Below, piece by piece: positions 36,864 through 46,524 of a stretch of 64,000 bases of DNA. Numbering within the stretch: position 1 is the first letter of the stretch; each line of letters begins with the position of its first letter. Location: positions 558,001 through 622,000 of the forward strand of contig CAWFLD010000002.1 of the NCBI GenBank assembly GCA_963816555.1, given 5' to 3'. Below the pieces are notes generated by a model. That model searched no databases. It was not told where the DNA came from and saw only the letters and a list, made by a program, of their open reading frames with translations. Source of the DNA: Lutibaculum sp963816555. Its GTDB lineage: Bacteria; Pseudomonadota; Alphaproteobacteria; Rhizobiales; Tepidamorphaceae. Position numbers and translations under genes: made by a program.

Positions 36864-37872
36864 GACGAGCCGTCTCCCTCCTGGTGCCGCGCCGCCGCGC
36901 TCGATCCCGAGGCGTTGGGTGGCCGATACTTGCCGACGATGTCGCGGAAGAAGCCGGGCTCGACGCTGGTGAAGTAGAGGAGCGACGCCGGCAGCCCGTC
37001 CATGCCGAGCTCGTCGTGCGCCTTCTTCGCCGTGCTCTTCCGCGACAGCACGGCGTAGCTGGCCTGGTTCAGCGGCTTGCCCTCGCGCGGCCACCCTGGC
37101 CGTCCAGGCGGAGAAGTCGGCCTCGCTCATCGCCTCCACGTCGAATTTCTGCTGGTGGAAGCCCATGCCGTTGAACTGGGTGTTCTCGCCCCGCAGCCGG
37201 CCGGGGCGGTCGGCGGCGAGGTTGAGCTGCGTGACCATTCCGGCCATGGCGTAGATCTGGCTGCCGAGCGACGGGATGAAGAAGGACTGCATCACGGTGT
37301 CGCTCGTCAGGGTGAGGTGCACCGGGCGGTCGCTCGGGAAGGCCATCTCGCCGACGGTCGCGATGTGCTGCTGCGGGTAGATGAACAGCCATTTCCAGTC
37401 GAGCCCGACCACCTGGATCTCCAGGGGCGGCTTCGCCGGACGCCATGGGGGCGTAGGGATCGAGCGAGTTCTCCCACGTCCAGACGAGGAAGCTCAGCGC
37501 GGCGACCACGAGCACCGGCACGCCCCAGATCAGGATCTCGAGCGGCCACGAGAAATCCCACTCGGGCTGGTAGCGCGTCGCGCGGTTCGTGCGGCGGTAA
37601 CGCCACGCGAAAAGCGGCACCAGCACGAGGACCGGCACGACGACGATCATCATCAGGCCGGTCACCCAGAAGAAGAGCTGGCGCTGCGCGTCGGCGACGT
37701 AGCCGAGCGGGTGGAGGAAGGAGGAGTTGGCGGCGCAGCCGGACAGGCCCGCCGCCGCGAGGGACAGCGCGGCCGGCCGGAGCCACCGTGCGGCCGTGCG
37801 TCCGGCGCCGCGGCCGCGGGCGTCTGGCCGGCGCCGTGATCGGCGCGCCGGCCATCTCGAGTGTGTGGTCAT
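36860..37872 (-). pseudogene. cyoA: Cytochrome o ubiquinol oxidase subunit II, two frameshifts as given
   Basis: Reconstructed about 336 aa. It is a lipoprotein: the hydrophobic N-terminal segment ends in LSGCAA (Cys about 45). Two membrane helices follow, then the cupredoxin domain (VGLDWKWLFIYP; SFFIPSLGSQIYAMAGM). No CuA cysteines are present, as expected for a quinol oxidase. Extra bases are inferred near 37425 (before LEIQVVGLDW) and near 37087 (before GKPLNQASYAVLSRKS). An essential subunit broken beside three intact ones points to sequence error. First gene of cyoABCD. Confidence 0.8.
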
Positions 37873-37976
37873 CGCATCACCGGTGGGAGGAGCCAGCCCC
37901 TGCGGGCAGGCTCGATCGCGTGCATCTGCCGGCGCCCTCGGCGGCAGCTCGTGGTCGGTCCAGGACAGAGGACGGG

Positions 37977-39770
37977 TCAGTCCCGGGGCGGCGATCGCTC
38001 GTGGCCGTCGCCGCCGGACTTCGCGAGCGACAGGAGCGCCTGGATCATCGCGAGGTGGCTGAGCGCCTGCGGGTAGTTGCCGGCCAGGCGGCGGCTCGAG
38101 ACGTCGTACTCCTCCGACAGGAGGCCGACTTCGCTGCGCACCTCGAGCGCCCGGTCGATGGTCCGGACGGCGTCGTCGCGGCGGCCCTGCCAGAGCTGGC
38201 ACTCCGCCAGCCAGAACGAGCAGGCGAGGAAGGCGCCTTCCGGCACGAGTTCCTCCATCAGGTGCCGCCGCACCAGCCCGTCCTCGACGAGCCGCTCCTC
38301 GATCAGCGCGACGGTGCCCTTCATGCGCTCGTCGTCGGCCGGCAGGAAGCCGACCTTGGGCAGGAGCAGGAGCGAGGCGTCCACGGTCTGGCCGCCGAAA
38401 TAGTTCGTGAACGAGCCGAGGCCGGTGTCGAAGGCCTCGCGGCAGATGACGTCGTGGATGTGGTCGCGCAGCTCCTCGGTCTCGCGGCGCTCCTCCTCGG
38501 AGATCTCCTCGCCGCCCTTGCCGTCGAGGAAGCGTTGCAGCGCCACCCAGGTCATGACCTTCGAATAGGTGTAGTGGCGCGGCTTGCCGCGGCTTTCCCA
38601 GAGGCCCGAATCCGGCTCGACCCAGATCCGCCTCACATGGTCGACGATGGCGTGCTCGACGAAGCGCCCCTGCTCGGTGCGGTCCATGCCGGACCGCTCG
38701 GAGGCGTGCAGGGTGCGGATGAGCTCGCCGTAGACGTCGAGCTGCAGCTGGCCGGCGGCGGCGTTGCCGACGCGCACCGGCCGCGCGAAGCGATAGCCGG
38801 AGAGCCAGGGCAGTTCCGCCTCGTCGAGGCGGCGCGACCCGTCGACCCGGTAGAGGATCTGCATCTTGTCCGGCGCGTTGGCCACCGCCCGCAGGATCCA
38901 GTCGCGCCAGGCGCAGGCCTCCTCCACGTAGCCGCAGTCGACGAGGGCGCTGAGCGTGAAGGTGGCGTCGCGCAGCCAGCAGAAGCGGTAGTCCCAGTTC
39001 ATCGACCCGCCGGGCTGCTCCGGAAGCGAGGTCGTCGGCGCCGCGACGAGGCCGCCGGTCGGCCGGTGGACGAGCGCCTTGAGCGTCAGGAGCGATCGGC
39101 GCAGCGCCTCGTCGTACCTGTCGTCGCCGAACGGCCCCTCGAACCTGCCGATCCAGTCGCGCCAGTGCTCCCTGGTGGCCGATAGCGCCGCGTCGGCATC
39201 GACCGGCTCGGCGGGACGGTCCTTCGCGGGCCCGTGCTGCAGCACGAAGACGTGGCGGCTGTCCTCCTCCGCCCGGAACCGCGACACGATCGAGCCTTCT
39301 TGGATCTCGAAGGGCTCCGAGCCGGAGAGACGGGCCTCGTCCGGGCCGACGCGCATGTCCACGCCGTCCTCCGTGGCGGTGGTCCACGGCGGCATGTGGC
39401 CGTAGTCGAAGCGGAAGCGGGCTTCCGACTTCACCTGCACGCTGCCGGACAGCCCGGTGACCATCCGCAGGAGCGTCGGCTGGCCGCGGCGCATGATCAT
39501 GAAGTCGGTCAGCCGGATCCGCCCCTCGTCGGAGGCGAGTTCCGTCTCGACGATCATGGTGCCGGGCATGTAGCGCTGACTGGCTTCCCGAAGCTCGCCT
39601 TCGGGCGCGATCGACCAGTGGCCGTTGTCGGCGTTGCCGAGGAGGGCACAGCAGCAGGCGGGAGAATCGAAGCGCGGCAGGCAGAGCCAGTCGATGGATC
39701 CGCTTCGCGAGACGAGGGCCGCCGTCTCTCCGTCGCCGATCATCGCGTAGTGCTCGAGGGCCGTCGTCAT
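37977..39770 (-). CDS. Glycoside hydrolase family 15 protein (glucoamylase/trehalase-like)
   Basis: 597 aa from the ATG at 39770. An N-terminal beta-sandwich (MIGDGETAALVSRSGSIDWL...) leads into an (alpha/alpha)6 barrel with WDYRFCWLRDATFTLSALVD and the later IWVEPDSGLWESRGKPRHYT, which holds the probable catalytic acid. No signal peptide, so it is cytoplasmic; relatives act on trehalose or alpha-glucans. It stands alone between cyoA and a LysR regulator. The substrate cannot be told from sequence. Confidence 0.88.
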   Translation of the reverse strand: MTTALEHYAMIGDGETAALVSRSGSIDWLCLPRFDSPACCCALLGNADNGHWSIAPEGELREASQRYMPGTMIVETELASDEGRIRLTDFMIMRRGQPTLLRMVTGLSGSVQVKSEARFRFDYGHMPPWTTATEDGVDMRVGPDEARLSGSEPFEIQEGSIVSRFRAEEDSRHVFVLQHGPAKDRPAEPVDADAALSATREHWRDWIGRFEGPFGDDRYDEALRRSLLTLKALVHRPTGGLVAAPTTSLPEQPGGSMNWDYRFCWLRDATFTLSALVDCGYVEEACAWRDWILRAVANAPDKMQILYRVDGSRRLDEAELPWLSGYRFARPVRVGNAAAGQLQLDVYGELIRTLHASERSGMDRTEQGRFVEHAIVDHVRRIWVEPDSGLWESRGKPRHYTYSKVMTWVALQRFLDGKGGEEISEEERRETEELRDHIHDVICREAFDTGLGSFTNYFGGQTVDASLLLLPKVGFLPADDERMKGTVALIEERLVEDGLVRRHLMEELVPEGAFLACSFWLAECQLWQGRRDDAVRTIDRALEVRSEVGLLSEEYDVSSRRLAGNYPQALSHLAMIQALLSLAKSGGDGHERSPPRD

Positions 39771-39820
39771 TTCCGCTCCCGGGTTTCCCCGCGTGGTGCT
39801 GGCAGTCCGCTCTCGACATC

Positions 39821-39850
39821 GACCGGTGACGCGTTGACCGGTGACGCGTT
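39821..39850. repeat. 15-bp tandem duplication
   Basis: gaccggtgacgcgtt occurs twice in a row (39821-39835 and 39836-39850) in the 259-base gap between the GH15 gene and the LysR gene. I see no gene in 39771-40029. This could be a simple replication slip or a doubled regulatory site. Confidence 0.6.
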
Positions 39851-40029
39851 TTGCCCGCGTCCGCCGGCACGCGCCGATGTCGCCACGTGCGTCGCGCGGC
39901 GGAAGAGCGTGGCCTGTGAGATGTCGTGGGATAAAGCGGCGGCGGCCCCCGCCGTTCCGGCCACGTGCGGTACGTGACACTGCTGCTGCGGTGGAGGCGC
40001 GGCGCCGGCGGGAAGGAGCGGGCTCCGGC

Positions 40030-41001
40030 TCAGGAGTAGGTGCGGGCCTCGATCGGCAGCGCCTCGATGCGGGCGATCAGCGTGTCGAGCATCGCCTGCT
40101 CCGCCCGGTTCATCGTCGTGCGCGGGTGCCAGACGACGTAGACGTCGACCTCGGGCGGCGCCTCGTAGGGCGGCAGGCGCCACAGCGTGCCCGCCTTCAC
40201 GTCGGGTGCGGCGACATGCAGCGGCAGCGGGCCGACGCCGAGGCCGGCGATGATCATGCGGCGCACCTCCTCGAGGTGCGGCGAGGTCGCCACCACCTGC
40301 TCGTCGAGCCGTGCCTCGGCGCGCATGATCGCGACGGGCCGCAGCGCGTCCGACATGCTGTCGGTGACGAAGGACACCGAGGAGTGGCCCTCGAGGTCGG
40401 CCCGGGTCAGTCCCGTGCGGCCGAACAGCGGATGGTGCGGCCCGCAGAACAGGCCGAAGAACTCGCGGTAGATGCGGCGGTATTCGAGGCCCGGCTTCCT
40501 GTCGCGGACGAGGCAGACGGCGAAGGAGGCGCGCCGCGCCGCGACCTCCTGCACCGCGATGCGGCTGGCGCTGACGTCGATCGACAGCGTCGCCCGCGGG
40601 TGCGCCTTGTGGAAGGCGGCGAGGGCATCGTCGAAGACCGGGCAGACGACGTGGCTCGCCATGTAGATGCGGACATGGCCGGATATCTCCTCGCCGACGT
40701 CGCGCAGGGCGATGCCCAGCCGGTGGATCGAGCCCTGGATCTCGACCGCCTCGCGGTAGAGGACGCGGCCGGCTTCGGTGAGGCGGAAGCGGCCCGGGCC
40801 GCGGTCGATCAGCCGGCGGCCGATCCGCTCCTCGAGGCGCCTGAGCGCGTTCGACACGGTCGGCTGCTTCAGCCGCAGCCGCTCGGCGCCGCGCGTCACG
40901 CTCTCCTCCTCGACCACCGCGATCAGCGTGCGCAGGAGGTTCCAGTCGAGGTCGCGCGCCAGCCGGGCGCCGGGATCGTCATGGCGAAGCATGGCGATCA
41001 T
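40030..41001 (-). CDS. LysR family transcriptional regulator
   Basis: 323 aa; ATG at 40989-40991 is an alternative start. N-terminal helix-turn-helix (about 20-78: LLRTLIAVVEEESVTRGAER, then LKQPTVSNALRRLEE) and a C-terminal co-inducer domain. It is divergent from the polyamine-type ABC transporter operon, so it probably controls it. The 120-base gap between them holds an AATAG-N16-CTATT inverted repeat (41012-41037) that could be the binding site. Confidence 0.88.
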   Translation of the reverse strand: MIAMLRHDDPGARLARDLDWNLLRTLIAVVEEESVTRGAERLRLKQPTVSNALRRLEERIGRRLIDRGPGRFRLTEAGRVLYREAVEIQGSIHRLGIALRDVGEEISGHVRIYMASHVVCPVFDDALAAFHKAHPRATLSIDVSASRIAVQEVAARRASFAVCLVRDRKPGLEYRRIYREFFGLFCGPHHPLFGRTGLTRADLEGHSSVSFVTDSMSDALRPVAIMRAEARLDEQVVATSPHLEEVRRMIIAGLGVGPLPLHVAAPDVKAGTLWRLPPYEAPPEVDVYVVWHPRTTMNRAEQAMLDTLIARIEALPIEARTYS

Positions 41002-41121
41002 TCTGCAGGGGAATAGCGTGAATTTCCATTATCTATTTGAAGAATGTCATGCCCCGGCGGCAAGCTTCCCTCCAGGTCGGGCGGCAATGGGGGCCGCCCG
41101 CCGGAAACGGGTGGGGAGTGC

Positions 41122-41991
41122 ATGGCCACCGTCGAGGCACGGGAGCGACGTCAGCCCTGGATCCTGCTGTCACCGGCCCTGAGCGCGGTGACGCTGCTGC
41201 TCTTCGTGCCGCTCCTGTTCATCGTGGTCTATTCGTTCTGGCTGCGCACCTCGACGGGCGCCGACATCGGCGGCTTCCACCTCGACAACTGGCACGAGGT
41301 GCTGACCGACCGGTTCTACCGCGACATCCTGCTCGAGACGCTGAAGATCGCCGGCATCACGACGGTCGTCTGCGCGCTGATGGGCTATCCGTCGGCCTAT
41401 TTCATCGCCCGCTCGCGCGGCAACAAGGCGATCCTGCTGCTCCTGCTGATGCTGCCCTTCTGGATCAGCTACATCATCCGCACGATGAGCTGGATCAACA
41501 TCCTGGGCGTCTCCGGCGCGCTGAACTCCGCGCTCGTCTGGCTCGGCATCATCGATGAGCCGCTGCAGCTCCTCTACAACCAGACGACGGTCATCCTCGG
41601 CCTCGTGCACTTCCTGCTGCCGTTCATGATCCTCAACGTCTATGTCAGCCTCGAGGGCATCGACACGACGCTGGAGCAGGCGGCGAACTCGCTCGGCGCG
41701 ACCCGCTGGCAGTCGTTCCTGGAGGTGACGCTGCCGCTGTCGCTGCCGGGCCTCGCGGCCGGCGGCCTCCTGTGCTTCGTGCTGGCGGCCGGAACCTACA
41801 TCACGCCGCTGATCCTCGGCGGCCCGACCGATGCGATGTTCGCCAACCTCGTCTTCGAGGCGATCATCACCCAGCTCAACTGGCCGCTCGGCTCGGCCCT
41901 GTCGCTCATGCTGCTGGCGGTGCTCGGCGTGCTCGTCGGCATCTACAACCACTTCGTCGGCATGAGCCAGCTCGCGAAAGGGTTCGGCTGA
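41122..41991 (+). CDS. ABC transporter permease, spermidine/putrescine type (PotB-like)
   Basis: 289 aa with six membrane segments. The EAA loop is EQAANSLGATRWQSFLEVTLP. N-terminal ILLSPALSAVTLLLFVPLL matches the PotB/PotH group. The start at 41122 has GTGGGGAG just upstream; the upstream extension is not conserved in character. It overlaps the next permease by one base (TGATG). Confidence 0.9.
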   Translation: MATVEARERRQPWILLSPALSAVTLLLFVPLLFIVVYSFWLRTSTGADIGGFHLDNWHEVLTDRFYRDILLETLKIAGITTVVCALMGYPSAYFIARSRGNKAILLLLLMLPFWISYIIRTMSWINILGVSGALNSALVWLGIIDEPLQLLYNQTTVILGLVHFLLPFMILNVYVSLEGIDTTLEQAANSLGATRWQSFLEVTLPLSLPGLAAGGLLCFVLAAGTYITPLILGGPTDAMFANLVFEAIITQLNWPLGSALSLMLLAVLGVLVGIYNHFVGMSQLAKGFG

Positions 41992-42779
41992 TGCTGTCCG
42001 GCTGGTCCCTCATCCGCGTCTGGGCGATCCTCGTCTACCTCTTCATGTTCCTGCCCGTCGCGGTGGTCGTGCTCCTGTCGTTCAACGCCTCCGAGTTCGG
42101 CGCCTTCCCGATGACCGGCTTCTCGTTCCGCTGGTTCGTCGAGCTCTGGCACAACGACGCGATCCTGCGCGCCTTCCGCGTCTCCTTCGTGCTCGGCGGC
42201 CTGACGGCGGTGATCTCGACCACGCTGGGCGTGCTCGCGAGCCTCGCGCTCATCCGCTACGAGTTCCGCGGCAAGAACCTGATCTCGACCATGCTGATCG
42301 CGCCGATCCTGGTGCCCGAGGTGGTGCTGGCGGTGGCGCTCCTGCTGTTCCTGCGCTTCCTGTCGATCCCGAAGAGCTTCCCGCTGCTGCTCCTCGGCCA
42401 CGTCATCTTCACGCTGCCCTTCGTCGTGCTCGTCGTGCAGGCCCGCCTCGTCGGCATCAGGCGCGACATCGAGGAGGCGGCGATGTCGCTCGGCGCGTCG
42501 CCGGTGCAGGCCTTCTTCCAGATCACGCTGCCGCTGCTCGCGCCGGCGATCTTCGCGGGCATGCTCTTCGCCTTCACGATCTCGTTCGACGACATCACCG
42601 GCACGCTGTTCTGGAAGCCGGGCGGCGTCGAGACGGTGCCGACGCAGATCTTCGCCATGCTGCGCAACTCGATCAGCCCGGAGATCAATGCGCTGGGCAC
42701 GGTGATGATCGGGCTCACGGTGGGGCTGCCGCTCCTCGGCGCCGCCATCGCGCGGCGGCTCGCCTCCAGGACCAACTGA
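41991..42779 (+). CDS. ABC transporter permease, spermidine/putrescine type (PotC-like)
   Basis: 262 aa with six membrane segments and the EAA loop EEAAMSLGASPVQAFFQITLP. Second half of the heterodimeric channel. The binding-protein gene follows 27 bases on, with AGAAGGGGA ahead of it. Confidence 0.9.
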   Translation: MLSGWSLIRVWAILVYLFMFLPVAVVVLLSFNASEFGAFPMTGFSFRWFVELWHNDAILRAFRVSFVLGGLTAVISTTLGVLASLALIRYEFRGKNLISTMLIAPILVPEVVLAVALLLFLRFLSIPKSFPLLLLGHVIFTLPFVVLVVQARLVGIRRDIEEAAMSLGASPVQAFFQITLPLLAPAIFAGMLFAFTISFDDITGTLFWKPGGVETVPTQIFAMLRNSISPEINALGTVMIGLTVGLPLLGAAIARRLASRTN

Positions 42780-42806
42780 CCAATCGACAAGAGAAGGGGA
42801 ACAGAC

Positions 42807-43950
42807 ATGGACAATACAAGACGTTACGAGCGTCTGCTCGAGCGCTACAAGAACGGCGACGTCGATCGCCGCACCTTCCTCGGCCTGATCGCCGCGGCCG
42901 GCGCCGCCTACGGCGTCGTCTCGCCGCTCGGCCGCCGGGCGTTCGCCGCCGACGTCAAGCAGGTCCGCTTCGACGGCTGGGGCGGCGTCGTCTCCGAGGC
43001 GTTCCGCAAGCTCGCCTTCGATCCCTACGAGAAGAAGACCGGCATCAAGGTCGTCGACGGCACGTTCGGCGGCGCCGACGAGTATCTGAGCCGCGTCAAG
43101 GCGAGCCAGCCGGGCGAGTACAACATCGCCCACCTCTCCGGCGTCTTCGACTACGCCCGCTACACCGACCTCGGGCTCAACAGCGAGCTCAACGAGGACA
43201 ATATCCCGAACCTCAAGTTCGTGATCCCCAAGCTCGTCGAGGTGCTGCGCAACTACACCAAGGGCAACGCTCTCGGCGGTGCCCTACGACTACGGCACCA
43301 CCGGCATCGCCTACAACAAGGACCAGATCTCCGACGACGAGGCCCAGGAGAAGGGCGCCGACCTGCTCATCGACGAGAAGTACAAGGGCAAGATCGGCGG
43401 CTGGAGCGACTGGCGCACGCGCATCTGGATGGCGGCGCTGCAGACCGGCCAGGACCCCAACGACATCAAGGACATGGACGCGGTGTGGGACGCCGTGCGC
43501 AAGCACCGCGACCTCGCGCTCAAGTACTGGACCTCGGGCGCCGAGCTGATGAGCCTGCTCGCCGAGAACGAGATCTACACGACCGAGGGCTGGTCGGGCC
43601 GCATCTACGCGCTGCAGGAGCAGGGCCATCCGATCGGCTACATGGACCCCAAGAACGGCTACGGCTGGCAGGAGTGCCTGTTCGTGCTCAAGGGCTCGCC
43701 GATGGAGGCGTGCGAGGAGCTCCTGAACTTCATGCTCGAGCCGAACGTCGCGATCGCCGTCGCCGAGGGCCAGAACTACCCGCCGTCGCTCGACCCCACC
43801 AAGGTCGACCTCGGCGAGAAGATCCCGAAGCTTCCCGCCTTCGACCCGAAGGGCACGCTGGAGAACCTGACCTTCGCCGATCCGGCCTACTGGAACGGCC
43901 ACGAGCAGGAATGGTCGAAGACCTTCGGCCGCATCCAGAAGGGCTACTGA
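42807..43950 (+). pseudogene. ABC transporter substrate-binding protein, PotD-like, one frameshift
   Basis: Reconstructed about 380 aa. The N-terminal DRRTFLGLIAAAGAAYG looks like a twin-arginine export signal, with cleavage near AFAAD. The mature part is a family-1 polyamine/amino-acid-type binding protein (WGGVVSEAFRKLAFDPYEKK; VPYDYGTTGIAYN). One extra G near 43279, in GNALG-VPYDYG, breaks the frame; the length is 3n+1. Flanking permeases and ATPase are intact, so the shift is likely an error. The ligand is probably an amine or a related cation. Confidence 0.8.
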
Positions 43951-43977
43951 GGCCTTCGATGAGGTCGCGCACGGCAG

Positions 43978-44060
43978 TCACCTCCCCCTTGCCGGGGGAG
44001 GTCGGCCCGCAGGGCCGGGCGGGGGCCGTGCCGACCGCTGTCGGGTGCCTTTGTCCCTCA
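43978..44060. repeat. GC-rich intergenic hairpin repeat
   Basis: A 9-bp stem acctccccc/gggggaggt (43980-44002) is followed by a second GC-rich arm (cggcccgcagggccgg). It resembles a dispersed element I recall from many alphaproteobacterial genomes. It lies within the transporter operon between the binding-protein and ATPase genes, where it could attenuate or stabilise mRNA. Confidence 0.6.
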
Positions 44061-44080
44061 CACCAACCGCCGAGGATCCC

Positions 44081-45172
44081 GTGACCGATCACGCCGTCGA
44101 GCTGACCGACATCGCCAAGCGCTTCGGGCCCTTCACCGCGGTGCACCCGACCTCGCTGTCGATTCCCGAAGGCCACTTCGTGACGCTGCTCGGGCCGTCG
44201 GGCTGCGGCAAGACGACGACGCTGCGCATGATCGCGGGGCTGCTCGACCCCACCGAGGGCGAGATCCGCGTCAAGGGCAAGCGCGTCAACGAGGTGCCGA
44301 TCCACCGGCGCAATCTCGGCCTCGTCTTCCAGAACTACGCGCTGTTTCCCCACCGGACGGTGGAGCAGAACGTCGCCTTCGGGCTGAAGTACCGCAATGT
44401 CGGCAAGGAGGACGCGAAGCGCAGGGTCAAGGACGCGCTGTCGCTCGTGCAGCTTCCCGACCTCGGCCACCGCTACCCGCGCGAGCTGTCGGGCGGCCAG
44501 CAGCAGCGCATCGCGCTCGCCCGCGCCATCGTCATCGAGCCGGACGTGCTCCTGCTCGACGAGCCGCTCTCGGCCCTCGACGCCAACCTTCGCGAGGACA
44601 TGCGCGTCGAGCTGAAGCGCATCCAGGACCGGCTCGGCATCACCACGATCTTCGTCACGCACGACCAGTCGGAGGCGCTCGCCATGTCCGACTCCATCGT
44701 CGTGATGAGCGCGGGCCGCGTCGAGCAGATGGGCGCCCCGGAGGAGGTCTACAACACGCCGGCCTCGGAGTTCGTCGCCCGCTTCCTCGGGGCCTCGAAC
44801 ATCCTCGACGGCCGCGTCACCAAGGCGACGGCCGAGGAGATCGGCCTCGAGGTGCCGGCCTTCGGCACCGTCCCGGTGCCGGCGAGCCGCGGCCACGACC
44901 TGTCGGCCGGCTCCGCCGCCAAGCTCGTGGTGCGGGCGGAGAAGCTGACCCTCGCGCCGCCCGGCGCGTCCGCCGACGGGGAGATCTGCGTCGACGGCAC
45001 CGTCGAGACGGTCGACTACCAGGGCCAGGTGGTGCGCTACTTCGTGCGGGTCGGCGACCTGCAGCTCCAGGCCATCAACATGATCGACGAACATCCCTTC
45101 GCGGCCGGCCAGGCGGCCACGGTGCGGCTCAGGCCGCGCGACTGCGCCGCGCTTCCAGGAACCAGCAGATGA
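44081..45172 (+). CDS. ABC transporter ATP-binding protein, PotA-like
   Basis: 363 aa from the GTG at 44081, with GAGGA just upstream; a GTG at 44045 is in frame. Walker A is GPSGCGKTT, the Q-loop is FQNYALFPH, the signature is LSGGQQQRIALARA, Walker B is VLLLDEPLSALD, and a C-terminal TOBE domain follows. It energises the upstream permeases. It overlaps the aminotransferase gene by 4 bases, tying uptake to catabolism. Confidence 0.92.
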   Translation: MTDHAVELTDIAKRFGPFTAVHPTSLSIPEGHFVTLLGPSGCGKTTTLRMIAGLLDPTEGEIRVKGKRVNEVPIHRRNLGLVFQNYALFPHRTVEQNVAFGLKYRNVGKEDAKRRVKDALSLVQLPDLGHRYPRELSGGQQQRIALARAIVIEPDVLLLDEPLSALDANLREDMRVELKRIQDRLGITTIFVTHDQSEALAMSDSIVVMSAGRVEQMGAPEEVYNTPASEFVARFLGASNILDGRVTKATAEEIGLEVPAFGTVPVPASRGHDLSAGSAAKLVVRAEKLTLAPPGASADGEICVDGTVETVDYQGQVVRYFVRVGDLQLQAINMIDEHPFAAGQAATVRLRPRDCAALPGTSR

Positions 45173-46524
45173 CGATCCCGAACCGCCAGCCGAGCCATCT
45201 CTTCTACCAGTCGAAGCGGCGGCGCCCCGTCCTCGACCAGGCGCGCGGCGTCTACATGTGGGACGTCGACGGCAAGCGCTATCTCGACGGCTCGTCCGGC
45301 GCCATGGTCTGCAATATCGGCCATTCCAACGAGCGCGTGCTCGAGGCGATGCGCCGGCAGATGGAGAAGTCGACCTTCGGCTACCGCCTGCACTTCGAGA
45401 CGGAGCCGGCCGAGCGCCTGGCCGCGAAGACGGCGAGCCTGACGCCCGAGGGCATGAACAAGGTGTTCTTCGTCTCCGGCGGGTCGGAGGCGGTGGAGAG
45501 CGCGATCAAGCTCGCCCGCCAGTACGCGCTCGCGATCGGCGAGCCGCAGCGCTTCAAGATCATCTCGCGCTACCCGAGCTATCACGGCGCCTCGCTCGGC
45601 GCGCTGGCGCTCACGGGCTACGCGCCGATGACGGCGCCGTTCGACCCGATGATGCGCGCCATGCCGAAGATCCCCGCGCCGCGCGCCTATCTCGACGGGC
45701 TCGACCCGGACGACGAGGCGACCGGCCGGCACTACGCCGACATGCTCGAGGCGAAGATCCTCGAGGAGGGGCCGGAGACGGTGCTCGGCTTCATCGTCGA
45801 GCCGGTCGGCGGCGCCTCGACCGGCGCGCTCGTGCCGCCGGCGGGCTACATGAAGCGCATCCGCGAGATCTGCGACCGCTACTCGATCCTGCTGATCCAC
45901 GACGAGGTGATGACCGGCGGCGGCCGCACCGGCCGCTTCTGGGGCGCCGAGCACTGGGGCACCGCGCCCGACATCATGACGATCTCCAAGGGCTTCGCGG
46001 CCGGCTACGCGCCGCTCGGCGCGATGGTCGCGCACGACCGGATCGTCGAGCCGGTGCTCGAGAGCGGCGGCTTCATCCACGGCTACACCTATGCCGGCAA
46101 CCCGCTCGCCTGCGCCGCCGGCCTCGCCGTGATCGAGGAGATCGAGGGGCAGGGGCTCATGGCCAACGCCGCGACGATGGGGGCGGAGCTCAAGCGCCGG
46201 CTGACCGGGCTGATGGACCGCTACGAGTTCATCGGCGACGTGCGCGGGCAGGGGCTGCTGCTCGCCTTCGAGCTCGTCTCCGACCGACGCACCATGGCGC
46301 CGCTGCCGAAGGAGCTCAACGCCTTCGACCGCCTCGTCGAGCTCGCCTACGAGCGCGGCCTCATCATCTACTCCCGCCGCACGCGCGGCGGCATCGCGGG
46401 CGACCATTTCCTCGTCTGCCCGCCGATGATCGTCGACGAGACGCATCTCGACGAGATCATGGCGAACCTCACCGCCGCGCTCGACGAGCTGGCCGGCATC
46501 GTGCGCCGCGAGATCGCGGCATGA
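45169..46524 (+). CDS. Class III pyridoxal-phosphate aminotransferase
   Basis: 451 aa. Transfers an omega- or beta-amino group to a keto acid. The PLP phosphate region is VSGGSEAVESAIK; the Asp that pairs with the ring nitrogen is in LLIHDEVMTGGGRTG; the PLP lysine is in TISKGFAAGYAPLG. It is translationally coupled to potA (4-base overlap) and to the BKACE gene (4-base overlap). Context suggests it deaminates the imported amine or beta-amino acid. Confidence 0.92.
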   Translation: MTIPNRQPSHLFYQSKRRRPVLDQARGVYMWDVDGKRYLDGSSGAMVCNIGHSNERVLEAMRRQMEKSTFGYRLHFETEPAERLAAKTASLTPEGMNKVFFVSGGSEAVESAIKLARQYALAIGEPQRFKIISRYPSYHGASLGALALTGYAPMTAPFDPMMRAMPKIPAPRAYLDGLDPDDEATGRHYADMLEAKILEEGPETVLGFIVEPVGGASTGALVPPAGYMKRIREICDRYSILLIHDEVMTGGGRTGRFWGAEHWGTAPDIMTISKGFAAGYAPLGAMVAHDRIVEPVLESGGFIHGYTYAGNPLACAAGLAVIEEIEGQGLMANAATMGAELKRRLTGLMDRYEFIGDVRGQGLLLAFELVSDRRTMAPLPKELNAFDRLVELAYERGLIIYSRRTRGGIAGDHFLVCPPMIVDETHLDEIMANLTAALDELAGIVRREIAA

